A stretch of DNA of 64,000 nt from NCBI GenBank assembly GCA_021234155.1, contig JAJEKV010000025.1, forward strand, positions 2,127,995 to 2,191,994, written 5' to 3'. A program made the translations under genes and the position numbers. The notes beneath the pieces were generated by a model. That model ran no database searches. It had not been told where the DNA came from and saw only the letters and a program-made list of their open reading frames with translations. Positions 1 through 10,975 of this stretch are shown here, one piece after another. This DNA comes from Isoetes taiwanensis (lineage: Eukaryota; Streptophyta; Lycopodiopsida; Isoetales; Isoetaceae). Numbering within the stretch: the stretch's first letter is position 1; the number at the start of each line of letters is the position of its first letter.

Positions 1-3000
1 TTGCTGTAAGACCTGGATTGTCGCACACCCATCATTTTATAAATGGGTTCTTGCTGTGACAACACACTCCTTCCATTTGATGCATTAAAGTTGTCTCTTT
101 GTTGTACAGAATTGTCCCAGCATTATGCCATTATCGCTGCAGTATGATTTCTTAATGTCATGATCTGTTTCTCTATGTCCACATTTTCTCTCATTTGCCT
201 TACTAAATGTTTTCTTTGTAAGCGTCTAATTTAGCAAGCCTCGTATTTGTCATCTCAATGTGTATTTAGTTGGCCGGAATTTGTAGAAGTCTCAATTTTA
301 TTAATGCACGATTCTGGGCATGTTTTAGTGTTTGAAAATGATGCGCCTACTTTATATCCTGTGAACTATTCATGTTTCCACCGCATTTCTTTACTTCTAA
401 GGTTGAAGATCGAAGAAATTTCTCTTACCACTTTAGAATGGTCTCTTATCCTCACGCTTTCTGCGATCTTCAAAGATTACCGCTTTTTAAACATCACTAG
501 AAACAAAGCCGTGCTATGTTGGGCATTAACTATGATGGAAGGGTAAAATGAAACTTTAATTGCAGCCGTGTCCATAGATGTACACGCTATTTCCGCTAAT
601 CTTCTCCGACATGTATTTTACTCTCATTTCTTTAACATCTATAAAAGTAACTCTCGACAATAACACATGTCGAGTATTGGCGACGGACAATACTCGCTTA
701 TAATCATTTCGCTACCTAAATTGTCTAATGACAAAGGACAATGCAAATAACTTTGCTTATAGATTTCTAAGAGAAAAACAATTTTTATAACGTAACACGC
801 AGAATTAAATCTACCCTCTAAAGACTAAAAATTAGAAAGACGCATCCAACACTTACGCCAAATTGTCAACAAGTAGTGGTTAAATGGCATCAAAATAACT
901 AGATGTTCGATTCAACCTAAGTCGCTTTAGTAGGGTATCAAGAAAACCTCCTCTGGGCACCTCTAACGGCAGGCTAAAAAATCGATGGATAACATTGGCG
1001 TAAAAATCCCATCCAAGTCAAAAGGTTTGAGTGGGTGACCTTGCGTTCAAAGATGGAAAATGGATAGGCTCTCGATGCCCCACTTCGCAGGGCCGTGTTA
1101 TATTGAAACGAACTTGGCAGCCGCTTTTCGGGTGATGCATATTAGTCTTCATGGTGACACATATAATCCATGATGCCCTGCTCTTTTATTGCAATCGTTT
1201 CTCAACACGATGAGCATATTTCAGGTCTCTAGCGGTGCCATTCTATCACATTTCAATTTTAAGTCTTGCCGCTTTAATCCGACCACTGCATCTAATATCC
1301 ATTTCCCATCGCTTTGCATTAATCTCATGTCTCGTGCCAGTTCATTGGCTTATTTCCTTCATACCAAGCTTGTGAACCAATTCTCTACAACGTTAGGCAA
1401 TTTTATTGCAAGAATGACTAAATCTAAGAATACTCCATCGGCAAACATAAGCCAACAATGTTCAATATTCTAGGATTGCCCATTGACCTCTATCGTAATT
1501 CTATAGAAAACCCCTACATTCAAGGGCTGAAATGGTGAATAACGAATGAGAGTGCTAATAATTCAATAGGAAAGTAGTTTGAAGACACTTTTTATGAGAC
1601 GTCTATGTAATTTGATAATTAGAATTTACACTTTAGTTATTTGTGGTGTTTTTGGGTAGTTTCTTCTACATTATGCACATTTCTCCTAAAATGGATGCTT
1701 TGAGAGTTCTACCCATCGCATCAAAAAAGGGATGATTAATTATTTCTGCAATTGCATACTCAGGTTACCTCATTTGTCCTTGAAGCTGGGATCTTAATCA
1801 TATGTCTATCTTAGGTTGTTTGTAGACAATATAATGTGCACTTTTCTATAGAATTTTAAACGTGATGATATGAAGATTTGAACAAAGATCTAAAACAAAA
1901 GAAAATGCATCTTTTACTTGCTAAGCAACAAACATCTTTCAAAATTATAAGGAGGGAATATATGAAGAATCATCATGCAACCAAAGCATGATTTGGTCAG
2001 TCATTTGAACACCTTTTATCCAATTCACCTAGTAAATTGGCAATTATCTATCCCAGCCTTGACTGGCTTCACCTTTTGTTTCCAACATGTAAGAAAAAAG
2101 CATATCAAGAATCATGAGTTGGATGCATACCTATATTGATGTAAGACTTCTTCAAAACGAATCGCCGAGAGAGAGATCTGCACAAAGTGCACTTGAAAAG
2201 TCATTAGAAGAAATAGATTGGTAATTGGCAAAGAATATATTGCAGCTAGAGAATTTCAAAGAACTTGATACTCACATGATAACCATTTTTTTTAACATTT
2301 CTAAAATTTCAAATGTAGAAGTATTAGAGAGAATTAAAAAGGTGAAAATTCTATTGGAACCATCCCACACTCATTCTTCTCCATTCTAGTTCTTATGGCT
2401 AGATTGGTTAGTTCTGAAGTCATCAAAATTATTCAAGATTTTGTAGGTGCCAAGAAGCTTCATTCTCAACCATTCCACACACCCCAGCTTTTCATTTTAG
2501 TTCTTAGCTTGGTTTGAGCTTTTTTGTTTCATCAAAATAATATTCAAGAATAAAGTAGATTTAATTTGGTGGCCTAAATAAAGGTACTCAATAAAGTGCC
2601 ATGCTTCACTCCCAAGGCTTTTGAGCTCTTCCACCATTATTTAAATCTAATGCAAACTGCTAATCAATTCTTTTATTCAAATCATTAGATGCTATAATCA
2701 GATCAAGATAACAAAATGCAAAGGTCCAAATTACTTAACTGCAAAGCCTTCCTCGATTTGATAGCCAGGAAATATCAAGAGCATACTTGACTGTATTATT
2801 TAATGATGTGTTGCATAAACTTTTGGCAACAATTTGACAAAATTGGCCACCAAACTTTTCTATCCCAAATACTTTATCACATCACAAAAAGCTTGTTAGT
2901 TCAATGTCCCAGATCAATTTAATTATGGACCAACATACAAAGTGCATGTTAATCTCGCTAGCTTCACAATAATATTTGATATGTATACTAAACCAAGGAA

Positions 3001-3920
3001 CCCATATTATTACTAAAACCATAAACATAATTTCTATGAACTGAAGATTTTAGTAATTATTATCTATGAAGGATATGCTTCCAGAACCAAAAAACTTATG
3101 TTTAAAGATTCTAGATTTGAGCAAACTTACTACACATATGCTGCATTAGCACATTATAAACCCATCACATTAACCACTCTATGGCAAATTATCTATCAAT
3201 GCAATGTAAAAAATATAACAAAATAGGGTCATTCTATGGTGCATTTTGCCAAACTCTGCATAGCCATTGGATGTAGTATGCTATGTGACAATGTAGCAAC
3301 AAGTACCTGAATGCAATCGGGATTTCCAATAATTTACTCATGCTCTTGATTAGGAGCAAGAGTCACATGGTATCATGAAGCATGGACCATCAAGCATAAT
3401 AATATATTTCTCCACATTGAGAGTTTTTCACAGCAAGATTTCATTTCATGTTCTCTTTGAGTACATGGCAAATTTGAGAGTATACAGGATCGGTTCCTAT
3501 AGGAACATTCGTGTCACTAACAATGATAAGATCTATATTGTAATGACATAAAAGGGAATATAAAGCACAATTTTATTATATAATGGAAAAATTTTTGTAG
3601 TACATCGAATTGTTTTTGTAGATCTTTAGTGCAGGGTTGTATACATCGCAAGTAACACTCCTCAGATTATACATATACAGTACACCATGAAATATTTAGA
3701 AAATATATTTTACTTCAGATATACACTCTTCTCGGGTGATGTGTTAGGTAGCTATTGTGTATGACACCCATATATCATATACATATTTTAAGATACATGA
3801 ATAGATTTAGACCTTTCTGAGGTGTATGATACACGGAGTAGTACACATGTATCATATATATGTCAGCATACAAGCCTCAACCAGCCTTACATCCTTCTGC
3901 AATCAATAACACCCATCAGT
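1..3920. other. AT-rich intergenic DNA without recognisable genes
   Basis: All open frames here are short (under 100 codons), AT-biased and resemble no family I know. The only local structure I noted is a small hairpin at 671-696, where CGAGTATT is followed after 10 bases by its reverse complement. I see no tRNA, rRNA or transposon termini. Confidence 0.6.
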
Positions 3921-3924
3921 CACC

Positions 3925-4815
3925 ATGTTATCTACACCCCAGATATGATTGGAAGTTGAGATGGCACTACTGTGATTTTGTTCCGCTGCTATCTAATGGA
4001 TCAACATCCTTGCCATAAAGGGTGGCCTTCCTCTCTTTACCCTAAATGGCATGTATAATTGCCCTCATTGGCTTCTCCTGTATTCCATGGGGTGCCCTGG
4101 TTCCTCCCTGCCTCCCATTTGGGAGTTTATACCTAATCCCCCGTAACCATCCCAAATGGGGTATACTCCGCCTTCCAAATGGTCGATTTGGAGGGCGGTA
4201 CTCCGGCCTCCAAAAAGGCTCCATGTTCTAATGTTTGTCACCAATCCGACTGCTGATTCGAGATCCTACCCACGCCGTATGTGTGTGGCTTTGAGGACGA
4301 CATCCCAATGCTTTGCTGCGCTCAATCCCATCAAGCAGATTCTATGGCTCGACGTGAGCTTTGGGGACGATCCTACCACCGCGATGGCTTCTGGGAGTTT
4401 GTACATTATATGTGAAGCTTATCCTATCTACTTTGATTTGATCCTCGACGGGTTTCATTCAGGATCCTACCGCCAGGCTTGGGATACATCCTACTTGCAC
4501 ATAGCTTTGGGAATTATATTATGTAATCGATCCGTACTGGGCTCTAGGTTGATTCACTGGATCACGATCCGCAGAGATCTTTCTGCACACGGGTTTTGAT
4601 ACATATCCTACTGCAATGACTTTAACTATATGGCTAGACGGCGGTTGCTTTTAATTATTTGCCACGTGGTGAGATCTCTCAATTCTTTATCGGTCCAAGA
4701 TCCTACGGCCCAAGTTGAATGCCTATCCCTTTAGGAAAAAGCTTTTAAAATTTTTATGTTGTGGGGATTCTGGAACCTCGCCATGACCCCTGCTCTTATC
4801 TTCTAACTACTAGGA
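3925..4815. repeat. First copy of a ~900-bp direct duplication
   Basis: This block and 4844-5805 match in the same order: a TGTTATCT..ACACCCC start, the phrase around TCTAATGGATCAACATC, AAATGGCATGTATAATTGCC, several GGGATACATCCTAC segments, and AAAAAGCTTTTAAAATTTTTAT near the end. On the minus strand the right edge has a tRNA-like pair of motifs (TAGTTAGAAGATAAG then GAGGTTCCAGAATCCCC), suggesting decayed pol III A and B boxes. The ORFs inside are proline-rich readings of repeats, not genes. It could be a large SINE-like unit or a non-coding TE; I could not define termini. Confidence 0.6.
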
Positions 4816-4843
4816 CCAAGCATTAGTAATCGTCGCTTCACCG

Positions 4844-5805
4844 ATGTTATCTTACACCCCAATATATGATCGAAGTTCATATGGCACCATGCATTTTGTG
4901 ATCTCCTCGCTACATCTAATGGATCAACATCTCTGCCATAAAGGTGGCTCTCTTTACCCGTAAATGGCATGTATAATTGCCCTCGCTAAGCCCCAAATGG
5001 CTCCATGGGGTGCCCCTGACCTCTCCCTCCCTCCAAAGCCCTATCAGGTTATACCTAATCCCCCGCAAATCCGCCAACCCCAGAGGCTCCGCTACTTCAA
5101 AAGGCCTCCATGTTCTAATGCTCACATACAAATAATCCATCATGATTCGAGATCCTACTACTACTTGGCTTTGAGGACGATTCCTAATGTTTGTCATTGC
5201 CTAATCCGGTCTGATCCCAGACTTAGCTCAGGGCTTTGGGACGTGATCCCACACCTGCATGGCTTGCAGCCTTGCTTTGTACATTATATGCCATCTCACG
5301 GCCCAAAGGATTTATCCCCGATTGTCATCTCAGATCCTTCTACTACTAAGTTTTCTGGGATACATCCTACTCTGCATGGCTTTGGGAATTATATGTAATC
5401 GCATCCTACTTGCCTATAGGTTGATTCAATTCTCGATCGTCATCCAGATCTTCTACTACGTGGTTTGGGATACATCCTACTGCGCATGGCTTTGGGAATT
5501 ATATGTAATCATCCTACTGGCCTAGGTTAAATTCATTTTGATCGCCGATCCTAGATCTTTCTACCACGTGTGGCTTGACACATATCCTACTGCACATGAC
5601 TTGGGAATTATGCGTAATAGATCCTATGGTCTATGTTGTTTAACATACGGTGAGATCTCAATTCCTTTGGTTGGGTCCAAGATCCCACGTCCAAGTTGGA
5701 ATGCTCATCCCTTAGAAAAAGCTTTTAAAATTTTTATAAGTTGTGTGTGGGGATCTGAACTCTGCCATTGACCCTCCAAACCTTATCCTAACCACTTCGT
5801 AATTC
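4844..5805. repeat. Second copy of the ~900-bp duplication, with inner ~111-bp repeats
   Basis: This copy follows the first almost directly. It contains an internal tandem repeat of about 111 bp: GGGATACATCCTACT then CATGGCTTTGGGAATTATA occur near 5357 and again near 5468, with a diverged third near 5579. Its minus-strand edge reads AAGTGGTTAGGATAAGG followed by GAGTTCAGATCCCC. These resemble a tRNA A box and B box better than in the first copy. No protein-coding potential is evident. Confidence 0.6.
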
Positions 5806-5874
5806 ATACATTTAATTCCATAAACAAAATATGTTTTAAATATATACTTAAGGGTAATGTTTTAAATACATTCT

Positions 5875-6540
5875 AGCTAGTTCAAGAAAGTTCTAGAATG
5901 TTCTTGAAGGCTCTAGAAAGTTCTAGAATCTTCTAGAAAGTTCTAGAACATAAAAGAATCTAAGGGGGATCTAAGAAAATTCTTCCAGAAAGTTCCAAAT
6001 TGTTCTAATAAGTTTTAGAATGTTCTAGAATGTAGGGGAATCTATGGGAATGTAAAAAAATCTAATGAAATACTTCCAGAAAGTTCTAGAATATATTGAA
6101 AGTCTTAGAATATTCGAGAAAGTTCTAGAATGTAAAGGAATCCAGAAGAATATAATAGAATGTAAGAAAATCTTATAAAATGTAAGAGAATCTAGGAAAA
6201 TATTTACAAGCCTAAGGGAATCTCTTAAAATCTGGGGGATCTAAAGGAATCTTCATAAAATCTAAGGAATCTAAGAAAATGTTGATGAAATCTTAGAGTA
6301 TCTAAGGGAATCTTTATAGAATCTCTTTGAATCTTACGTAATGTAAGGGAACCTAGGGCAATCTCATAAAATCTAAAGGAATCTAAGGGAATCTAAGGGG
6401 ATCTTCATAGAATCTTGGAGAATCTAGGGAAATCTAATGAAATCTAGAGGGAATCTTATAAAATTTAGAGAAATGCTCACGAAACCTCTAAGAGGACCTT
6501 GGTAGAATCTTAGAGAATCTATGAATTTAGAGTATTCTCA
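5875..6540. repeat. Degenerate ~10-bp satellite
   Basis: The stretch is a long run of short units. It begins as TTCTAGAANN repeats (5881-5948) and drifts into units like GGAATCTAAG and AATCTTATAAA with a period near 10-11 bases. It is AT-rich, noncoding on both strands, and ends just before the palindromic block at 6640. Period drift from left to right suggests an old array decaying by substitution and slippage. Confidence 0.75.
5881..5948. promoter_or_regulatory. Heat-shock-element-like array
   Basis: From 5881 the sequence keeps an almost exact 10-bp register of TTCNNGAANN for seven units; one unit has CTC in place of TTC. Alternating nTTCn and nGAAn pentamers are the established binding pattern of heat-shock factors. 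No gene starts nearby, so a regulatory role is speculative; it may simply be the best-preserved part of the satellite. HSF binding would follow from sequence alone, function would not. Confidence 0.4.
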
Positions 6541-6639
6541 AGAGATTCTTTTACAAGAACTTGCACGTAGGAACATGCTAAAACTCGAACATGCACCGTA
6601 GGACGCATTAAATTTCTTGTATATATATATTTTTCTTGC

Positions 6640-6925
6640 GGATGCAACATGGCGCCATTTACATCCTAAAGGTGCCATGTGGGGGTATACCTGCCCCCCA
6701 TGGCACCCCCCAAATGGCACCATTTGAGGGGTATACCTGCCCCCTCTGGCACCCCCAAATGGCGCCATGGAGCCATTTATGGGCTCCAAATGGCACCCCA
6801 AATGGCTCCATGGCGTCATTTGGGGGTATATCTACCCCCTCTGACACCACCCGAATGGCGCCATTTGGGTGGTATACCTGCCCCCGGCACCCCCCAAATG
6901 GCGCTCCATGGTATACATGTGATGA
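6640..6925. repeat. GGTATACC and AAATGGCGCC palindrome block
   Basis: Units of the form GGTATACCTGCCCCC, followed by GGCACCCCCCAAATGGC, repeat about four times in 285 bases, with the self-complementary core ATGGCGCCAT at 6649, 6758 and 6855. Overlapping frames on both strands translate to PPMAPPKWHH-like low-complexity peptides, which are repeat translations rather than genes. Confidence 0.7.
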
Positions 6926-7334
6926 ATAGCTCTAACAAAAAGACGATGCATATAGAAAGACTTACCTGAATATGGTGGTCTCCATTTTGGTGAAAAAACT
7001 ATCGGCGACTGGAGTATATAGATCTTGTAAGAATATTGCAGCGCCTCAAAAAGAAGCGCCCAAAAAACTGCAAGAAGACCACCTGCAAGAAGAATGACTG
7101 CAAGAAGCCGCCTAGAAGTGCCGATCGGTAAGGAACCGTCGAAGACCCTGCACTTGCCTATAGAAGGATCTATACAAGCGCCTAAAGAAATGATATGTCG
7201 AGCAGCAACAACAAATTTGGGATTTCAGATTTTGAATTTCAAATTTGGGCGGGCGGAGGGGTTTCAAATTTGGGCAGGCATTTTTAAATTTACGCCCGCC
7301 TTCCACGAGCTTTGCCATACCCACCCCCCAGCGC
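6926..7334. other. No gene; purine-rich and AAATTTGGG segments
   Basis: A purine-rich segment at 7030-7110 repeats CTGCAAGAAG and related words. Near 7213-7300 there are three AAATTTGGG words, some followed by CGGGC or CAGGC. I see no coding signal that survives on one frame. Confidence 0.5.
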
Positions 7335-7620
7335 CACCTACATCCCGCCTGCTTCCCGCTGCCTGCAACTGCCAGCGCCAGCTTCGCCTGCCAGCGGCGC
7401 CTGCTACTAGATCGCCTATTGGACCTAGCGCCAGCGCTTGGTGCTAGATGGCCTAGCGCCACCTACATCCCGCCTGCTTCCCGCCGCATGTGACCGCCAG
7501 CGCCAGCTTCGACTGCCAGTGGCACCTACTGCTAGATGGCCCATTGGACCTAGCACCAGCACCAGCGCCTGCTGCTAGATGGCCTAGCGCCTAGTGCTAG
7601 CGCCAGCGCCAACGCTTAGC
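7335..7620. repeat. GC-rich minisatellite
   Basis: Two imperfect copies of a ~125-bp unit are visible: ACATCCCGCCTGCTTCCCGC starts near 7338 and again near 7465, each followed by CCAGCGCCAGCTTCG and TGCTAGATGGCC-type words. A third part repeats only the latter half. The long frames on both strands here are repeat shadows. Confidence 0.65.
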
Positions 7621-7739
7621 GCCTTTGTTTTCATCACTCTAGACACTAAAGATATCAGGAATCATGAACGCAAGTCTCCAAGGCAAAGGTAGGTCTTTTT
7701 TTACTTGATTTTTTAGTTTTCCTAGTCAAATAGCACCAG

Positions 7740-8330
7740 TTTCTTGAATATATGTTTGCTTGATGCATATTGAGGATGCAAATGGCGTGCATCCTTAGCA
7801 TGGTCTGCTTTATTAAATGCATGTTGAGGAATGCAAATGGCGCCATGGCGCCATTTGCATTCACCACCATGCATTTGGTCTGCTATATCAAATGCATGCT
7901 GAGGATGCCTCATCATGTTTGGAAATGGCACCTTGAGGATGCAAGCCATTTGCACCCGCAGCACCCACAACCAAAATAAAAATAAAAATGGGGTGCTGGG
8001 GGTGCAAATGGCGCCATTTGCACTCTCAAGGCGCCATTTGCGCTCTCAAGGTGCCATTTTCAACCATGCTGAGGATGCAAATGGCGTCCTTAGCATGCTT
8101 AAGAATGGCACCTTGAGGGTGCAAATGGCGCCATGGCGCCATTCGCACCCCCAACACCCTTTTTTTTTTTGGAAATTTTTTTGGGTGCTGGAGGTGCAAA
8201 TGGCGCCAGCGCCATGTTGCATCCTCAAGGTGCCATTTCCAAGCGATTTGCATTCACTAGCATGCAAAAAAAACATGTTGAGGATGCATTCACCAGCATG
8301 CATTTGGTCTGCTATAGCAAATGCACGTTC
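7740..8330. repeat. Cluster of CAAATGGCGCCATTTG palindromes
   Basis: The segment mixes GATGCAAATGGCGCC, CCTTGAGGATGC and ATTTGGTCTGCTATA words in both orientations. It holds perfect palindromes at 7831-7860 (30 bp; half-site ATGCAAATGGCGCCA) and 8002-8023 (22 bp; half-site GTGCAAATGGC), and near-perfect ones around 8119-8148 and 8194-8224. Such density of dyads could form cruciforms and fold-back RNA. It resembles foldback-type elements but I found no clean termini or target duplication. Confidence 0.7.
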
Positions 8331-8536
8331 ACGTATGCCAGGAGATTTGCTGTGGAGTCACCTTCGTTCTGCTTGGTACCACTGAAGATTTTAGTCACGA
8401 CGAGATTCAAAATGCGGCTTACAAGTTTGATGAAGAGGCATTTAGTGGGGCAGGATTTGACCACCTTATGAATGTTGGCAAAGAAAAGCATGATCCTACT
8501 AATGGCAGTGATTCAATTCAGCAACAAATTTCGTAA
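8321..8536 (+). CDS. Unrecognised 71-codon ORF after the palindrome block
   Basis: The frame ends in a stop at 8534-8536 and contains the acidic stretch EDFSHDEIQNAAYKFDEEAF, unlike the low-complexity repeat translations just upstream. It may be a remnant exon. No splice structure could be fixed and I do not recognise the family. Low confidence that it is expressed. Confidence 0.2.
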   Translation: MHVHVCQEICCGVTFVLLGTTEDFSHDEIQNAAYKFDEEAFSGAGFDHLMNVGKEKHDPTNGSDSIQQQIS

Positions 8537-9640
8537 TTTAGCTTCATAAACAAATTTTGTTGATGTGTAAATTTGTCAATTTCAGAAGTTAATGATGCTC
8601 TTCTTTGTGTAAAATAGGTAAAACTTGCTAACTTAAGTTGCAGTATTTTTTTTTTGTTGTTTTTTTTCTCCCTCTGATATTAATGGCGCCAAATTTGGAC
8701 AAAATATGTGTGAAAAAATGCTAAATACGCCATATTATCGTATAAAACACCTTAAAAAATGTCTTAAAAATAATTTCATCCCTAATTGGAATCATGAAAT
8801 TTCTCATTTTAATGAAATTGTGCTTTATAGTGACAAGCAACAAAGGGATTGCTTCAAGAATTACCTTAATATACAATCGTGATCATTGTAGTTGCTAGGG
8901 AGAGCTTGTTGTGATCTCGAGATGCATCTATTGAATGAGATGCATCTATTGAATGCTTATATCTACTATTTGCTCCAAACCATCCGTATATTCAGATGGC
9001 TAATCCTGCACAGAATCATGTACACAACAAAAGGGGTTCCAGAGCATTTCAACACGGGCTCCTATATTCTGATGTTCATTGCACATCTAAATGCATCCAC
9101 AAAATTGAACATCTATAGGCCGTTGGATTTGAAGCTTGTTTTGCCTTCACAGCATCGCATTGTTGAGGCCCACCCTATTTCCTTGTAGGCTATGATACAG
9201 GTATATGTGCATGCCTAGGTAGAAATGGATGGGTTTAATTGGGAAAGCTTCTCTAGTGTATATGAAGTTTGGCCATAAAAGAGAGAAGCCAAGCTTCAAA
9301 AAAAAAAAAAAAAAAATTACGGTTGCAGTACCTATTGCAAAGCTGCATTATGCTCGTTGGACATGTGTTCCATATGTAGCCACCTTTACCATAGTACTGC
9401 AACCCACTTTGAAAATGCAATTACTTTGCTCTGCAATCTAAGCCTTGGCAGAAGAACATATATAGACATGAGGACAATAAAGTACTCACATGAGGACAAT
9501 AAAGTACTCACAATAATTGTATCTTACATTGAACTCAATGTTGTATTTAATATTGCTGCAGATTAGCCCTTCCATTTTTTATAATGGACAGTACCAGGGT
9601 AGGAACCTACAGCAAAACAAATACTTAGCATGTGATCAAA
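8537..9640. other. Intergenic DNA with a poly(A) run and small tandem duplications
   Basis: No gene is recognisable. GATGCATCTATTGAATGA is tandemly doubled near 8920-8956, and AGTACTCACATGAGGACAATAA near 9468-9511. A 20-base A run at 9298-9317, preceded by AAGCTTC, could be a retroposon tail on the plus strand, but no body or target duplication was identified. Confidence 0.5.
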
Positions 9641-10490
9641 TTTTTTTTTTGAAGGACGTGAGACTCTTTTTATTGACAAGAACAAGGGCGCAATACACAA
9701 GTGCACAGACAAGAATAAAACCCTAGTGGATAGGTTGACCCAACTAGGCATCTATGCATAAGAGGAACACCGTAAATACATCTGCCAAATTATCTCTTTT
9801 TTATCATCAGCAAGAGATGAGCAACAATAAGCTTTAGTGATCTTCTGCTGAGCACAACGAAGAAGCTGTTGATCAGAGATATGTGCACCCTAGAAAATAC
9901 ACAAACGTTGCCTCTGCCAGATAGACCACAAAATTCAACTAGAAGCAAGATGAAATTCCCGCTTACGAATGCTGGCTAGTGAGAGACACACTAAAAAGAG
10001 TGAACAACCACGCCCAAGCAAGCCGTAGATGATCACATAAGAAGTAGTGTTCAATAGTTTCAACACGTTGGCCACAGAGAGGGCAATGATCTGAGACTCT
10101 AGGGTTTATCTTGTGAACCAAGACATTCACTCGAACACATCTATGAAGAATTTGCCATCGAAGCGCTGACACTTTAGGGTGGAGCAATTTATCCCATGTC
10201 CACATCCAAACACTTTTCCACTGTGGTTGAGGAACCTGAAGATGCCAGTGCTGGGATGGGGGGAGAGGGTCACAATCCAAAAGCAGCCTGTACGTGGAAG
10301 AAACAAACTTTTTTGGCTTAACCCATACATCATATATCCAAATAGGCACATCAGCCTATGGTTGCTGCACAATGGATGGCAAAAAATCAGCCACCCTAGC
10401 CCAGATTTGCCGATCCCATCTGTATAACAGAAATCTCGTCTGAAAAGCCTCCCATGACAAAAGATGACCAGAATCATACCAAGCTGCAGA
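9641..10490 (-). pseudogene. 5'-truncated LINE: 3' part of ORF2 (zf-RVT region) and tail
   Basis: The minus strand encodes the part of plant LINE ORF2 downstream of the RT palm. An upstream frame holds WYDSGHLLSWEAF; then the frame at 10349-9963 reads LHPKVSALRWQILHRCVRVN and ends with the zinc-binding pattern CPLCGQ..ETIEHYFLCDHL (Cys-Cys-His-Cys). A stop or frameshift separates these pieces, so it is dead. The 3' end is CCTTC plus a 10-base poly(A) (T10 at 9641-9650 on the plus strand), the same CCTTCAAAA ending as the LINE at 32.9-34.7 kb. The 5' edge abuts the satellite near 10,490. No target duplication was found. Confidence 0.8.
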
Positions 10491-10649
10491 ATTATACCCA
10501 TGGTATTTGCTTTGTGTCCAGATAAACCAATGGGGTATTCATTGGAATTGGGTATAAATACTAAGGGTATAAATACTTGGTGTATGTATACCCATGGTAT
10601 GTGATTCATAGCCCTACCCATACATTGTCAAGATAAACCACTAGTTTGT

Positions 10650-10893
10650 GGAGTTGTGAGGTTTCGATCCTCAGACCTCTTGATTTCCACGATGTCGGCA
10701 ATCGCTCTTGAGGCATCGTGGGGTTTCGATCCTCAAGCCTTTTGCTTCCAAAGATGGCACAAGAGCGATTGCCGACATCGTGGAAATCAAGAGGTCTGAG
10801 GATCGAAACCTCCATCGAAACCCCACGATGGCACAAGAGCGATTGCTGACATCGTGGAAATCAAGAGGTCTGAGGATCGAAACCTCACAACTC
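10650..10893. repeat. Inverted and direct repeats flanking the 5S fragment
   Basis: A ~60-bp segment containing GAGGTTTCGATCCTC and TTGATTTCCACGATGTCGGC lies forward at 10650-10711 and twice in reverse complement at about 10757-10813 and 10831-10893. The stem-loop TGAGG-TTTCGAT-CCTCA has the size of a tRNA T arm (5-bp stem, 7-base loop) and is close to a pol III B box. The last reverse copy joins the 5S-like fragment directly. Confidence 0.75.
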
Positions 10894-10975
10894 CACCCAT
10901 CCCAGTACTATTCCGGCCCAAGCGCGCTTAACTTCGGAGTTCTGATGGGATCCGGTGTGGTGCGGTCATACCAGC
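10894..10975 (-). pseudogene. Rearranged 5S rRNA fragment
   Basis: On the minus strand 10957-10894 matches the middle of plant 5S rRNA (about nt 27-90): CACCGGATCCCATCAGAACT, then CCGAAGTTAAGCGCGCTTGG, ending GGGATGGGTG. This part would hold internal control box A and part of box C. Immediately beside it, 10959-10975 on the plus strand reads GGTGCGGTCATACCAGC, which is the 5' end of 5S (nt 1-17, one mismatch) in the opposite orientation. The 5' segment has thus been inverted and the 3' end is lost, so this is not a functional 5S gene. Identification rests on memory of the 5S consensus. Confidence 0.8.

Noticed and set aside
6538-6969. Overlapping PPMAPPKW-type ORFs as genes
   Set aside because: They are open in several frames on both strands because the DNA is a short GC-rich repeat; no protein family fits.
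7094-7493. Overlapping ORFs of 82-117 codons on both strands
   Set aside because: They read through the CCAGCGCCAGC minisatellite and show low-complexity Ala/Pro/Arg composition.
10894-10975. Functional 5S rRNA gene
   Set aside because: Its 5' part is inverted and the last ~30 nt are missing.
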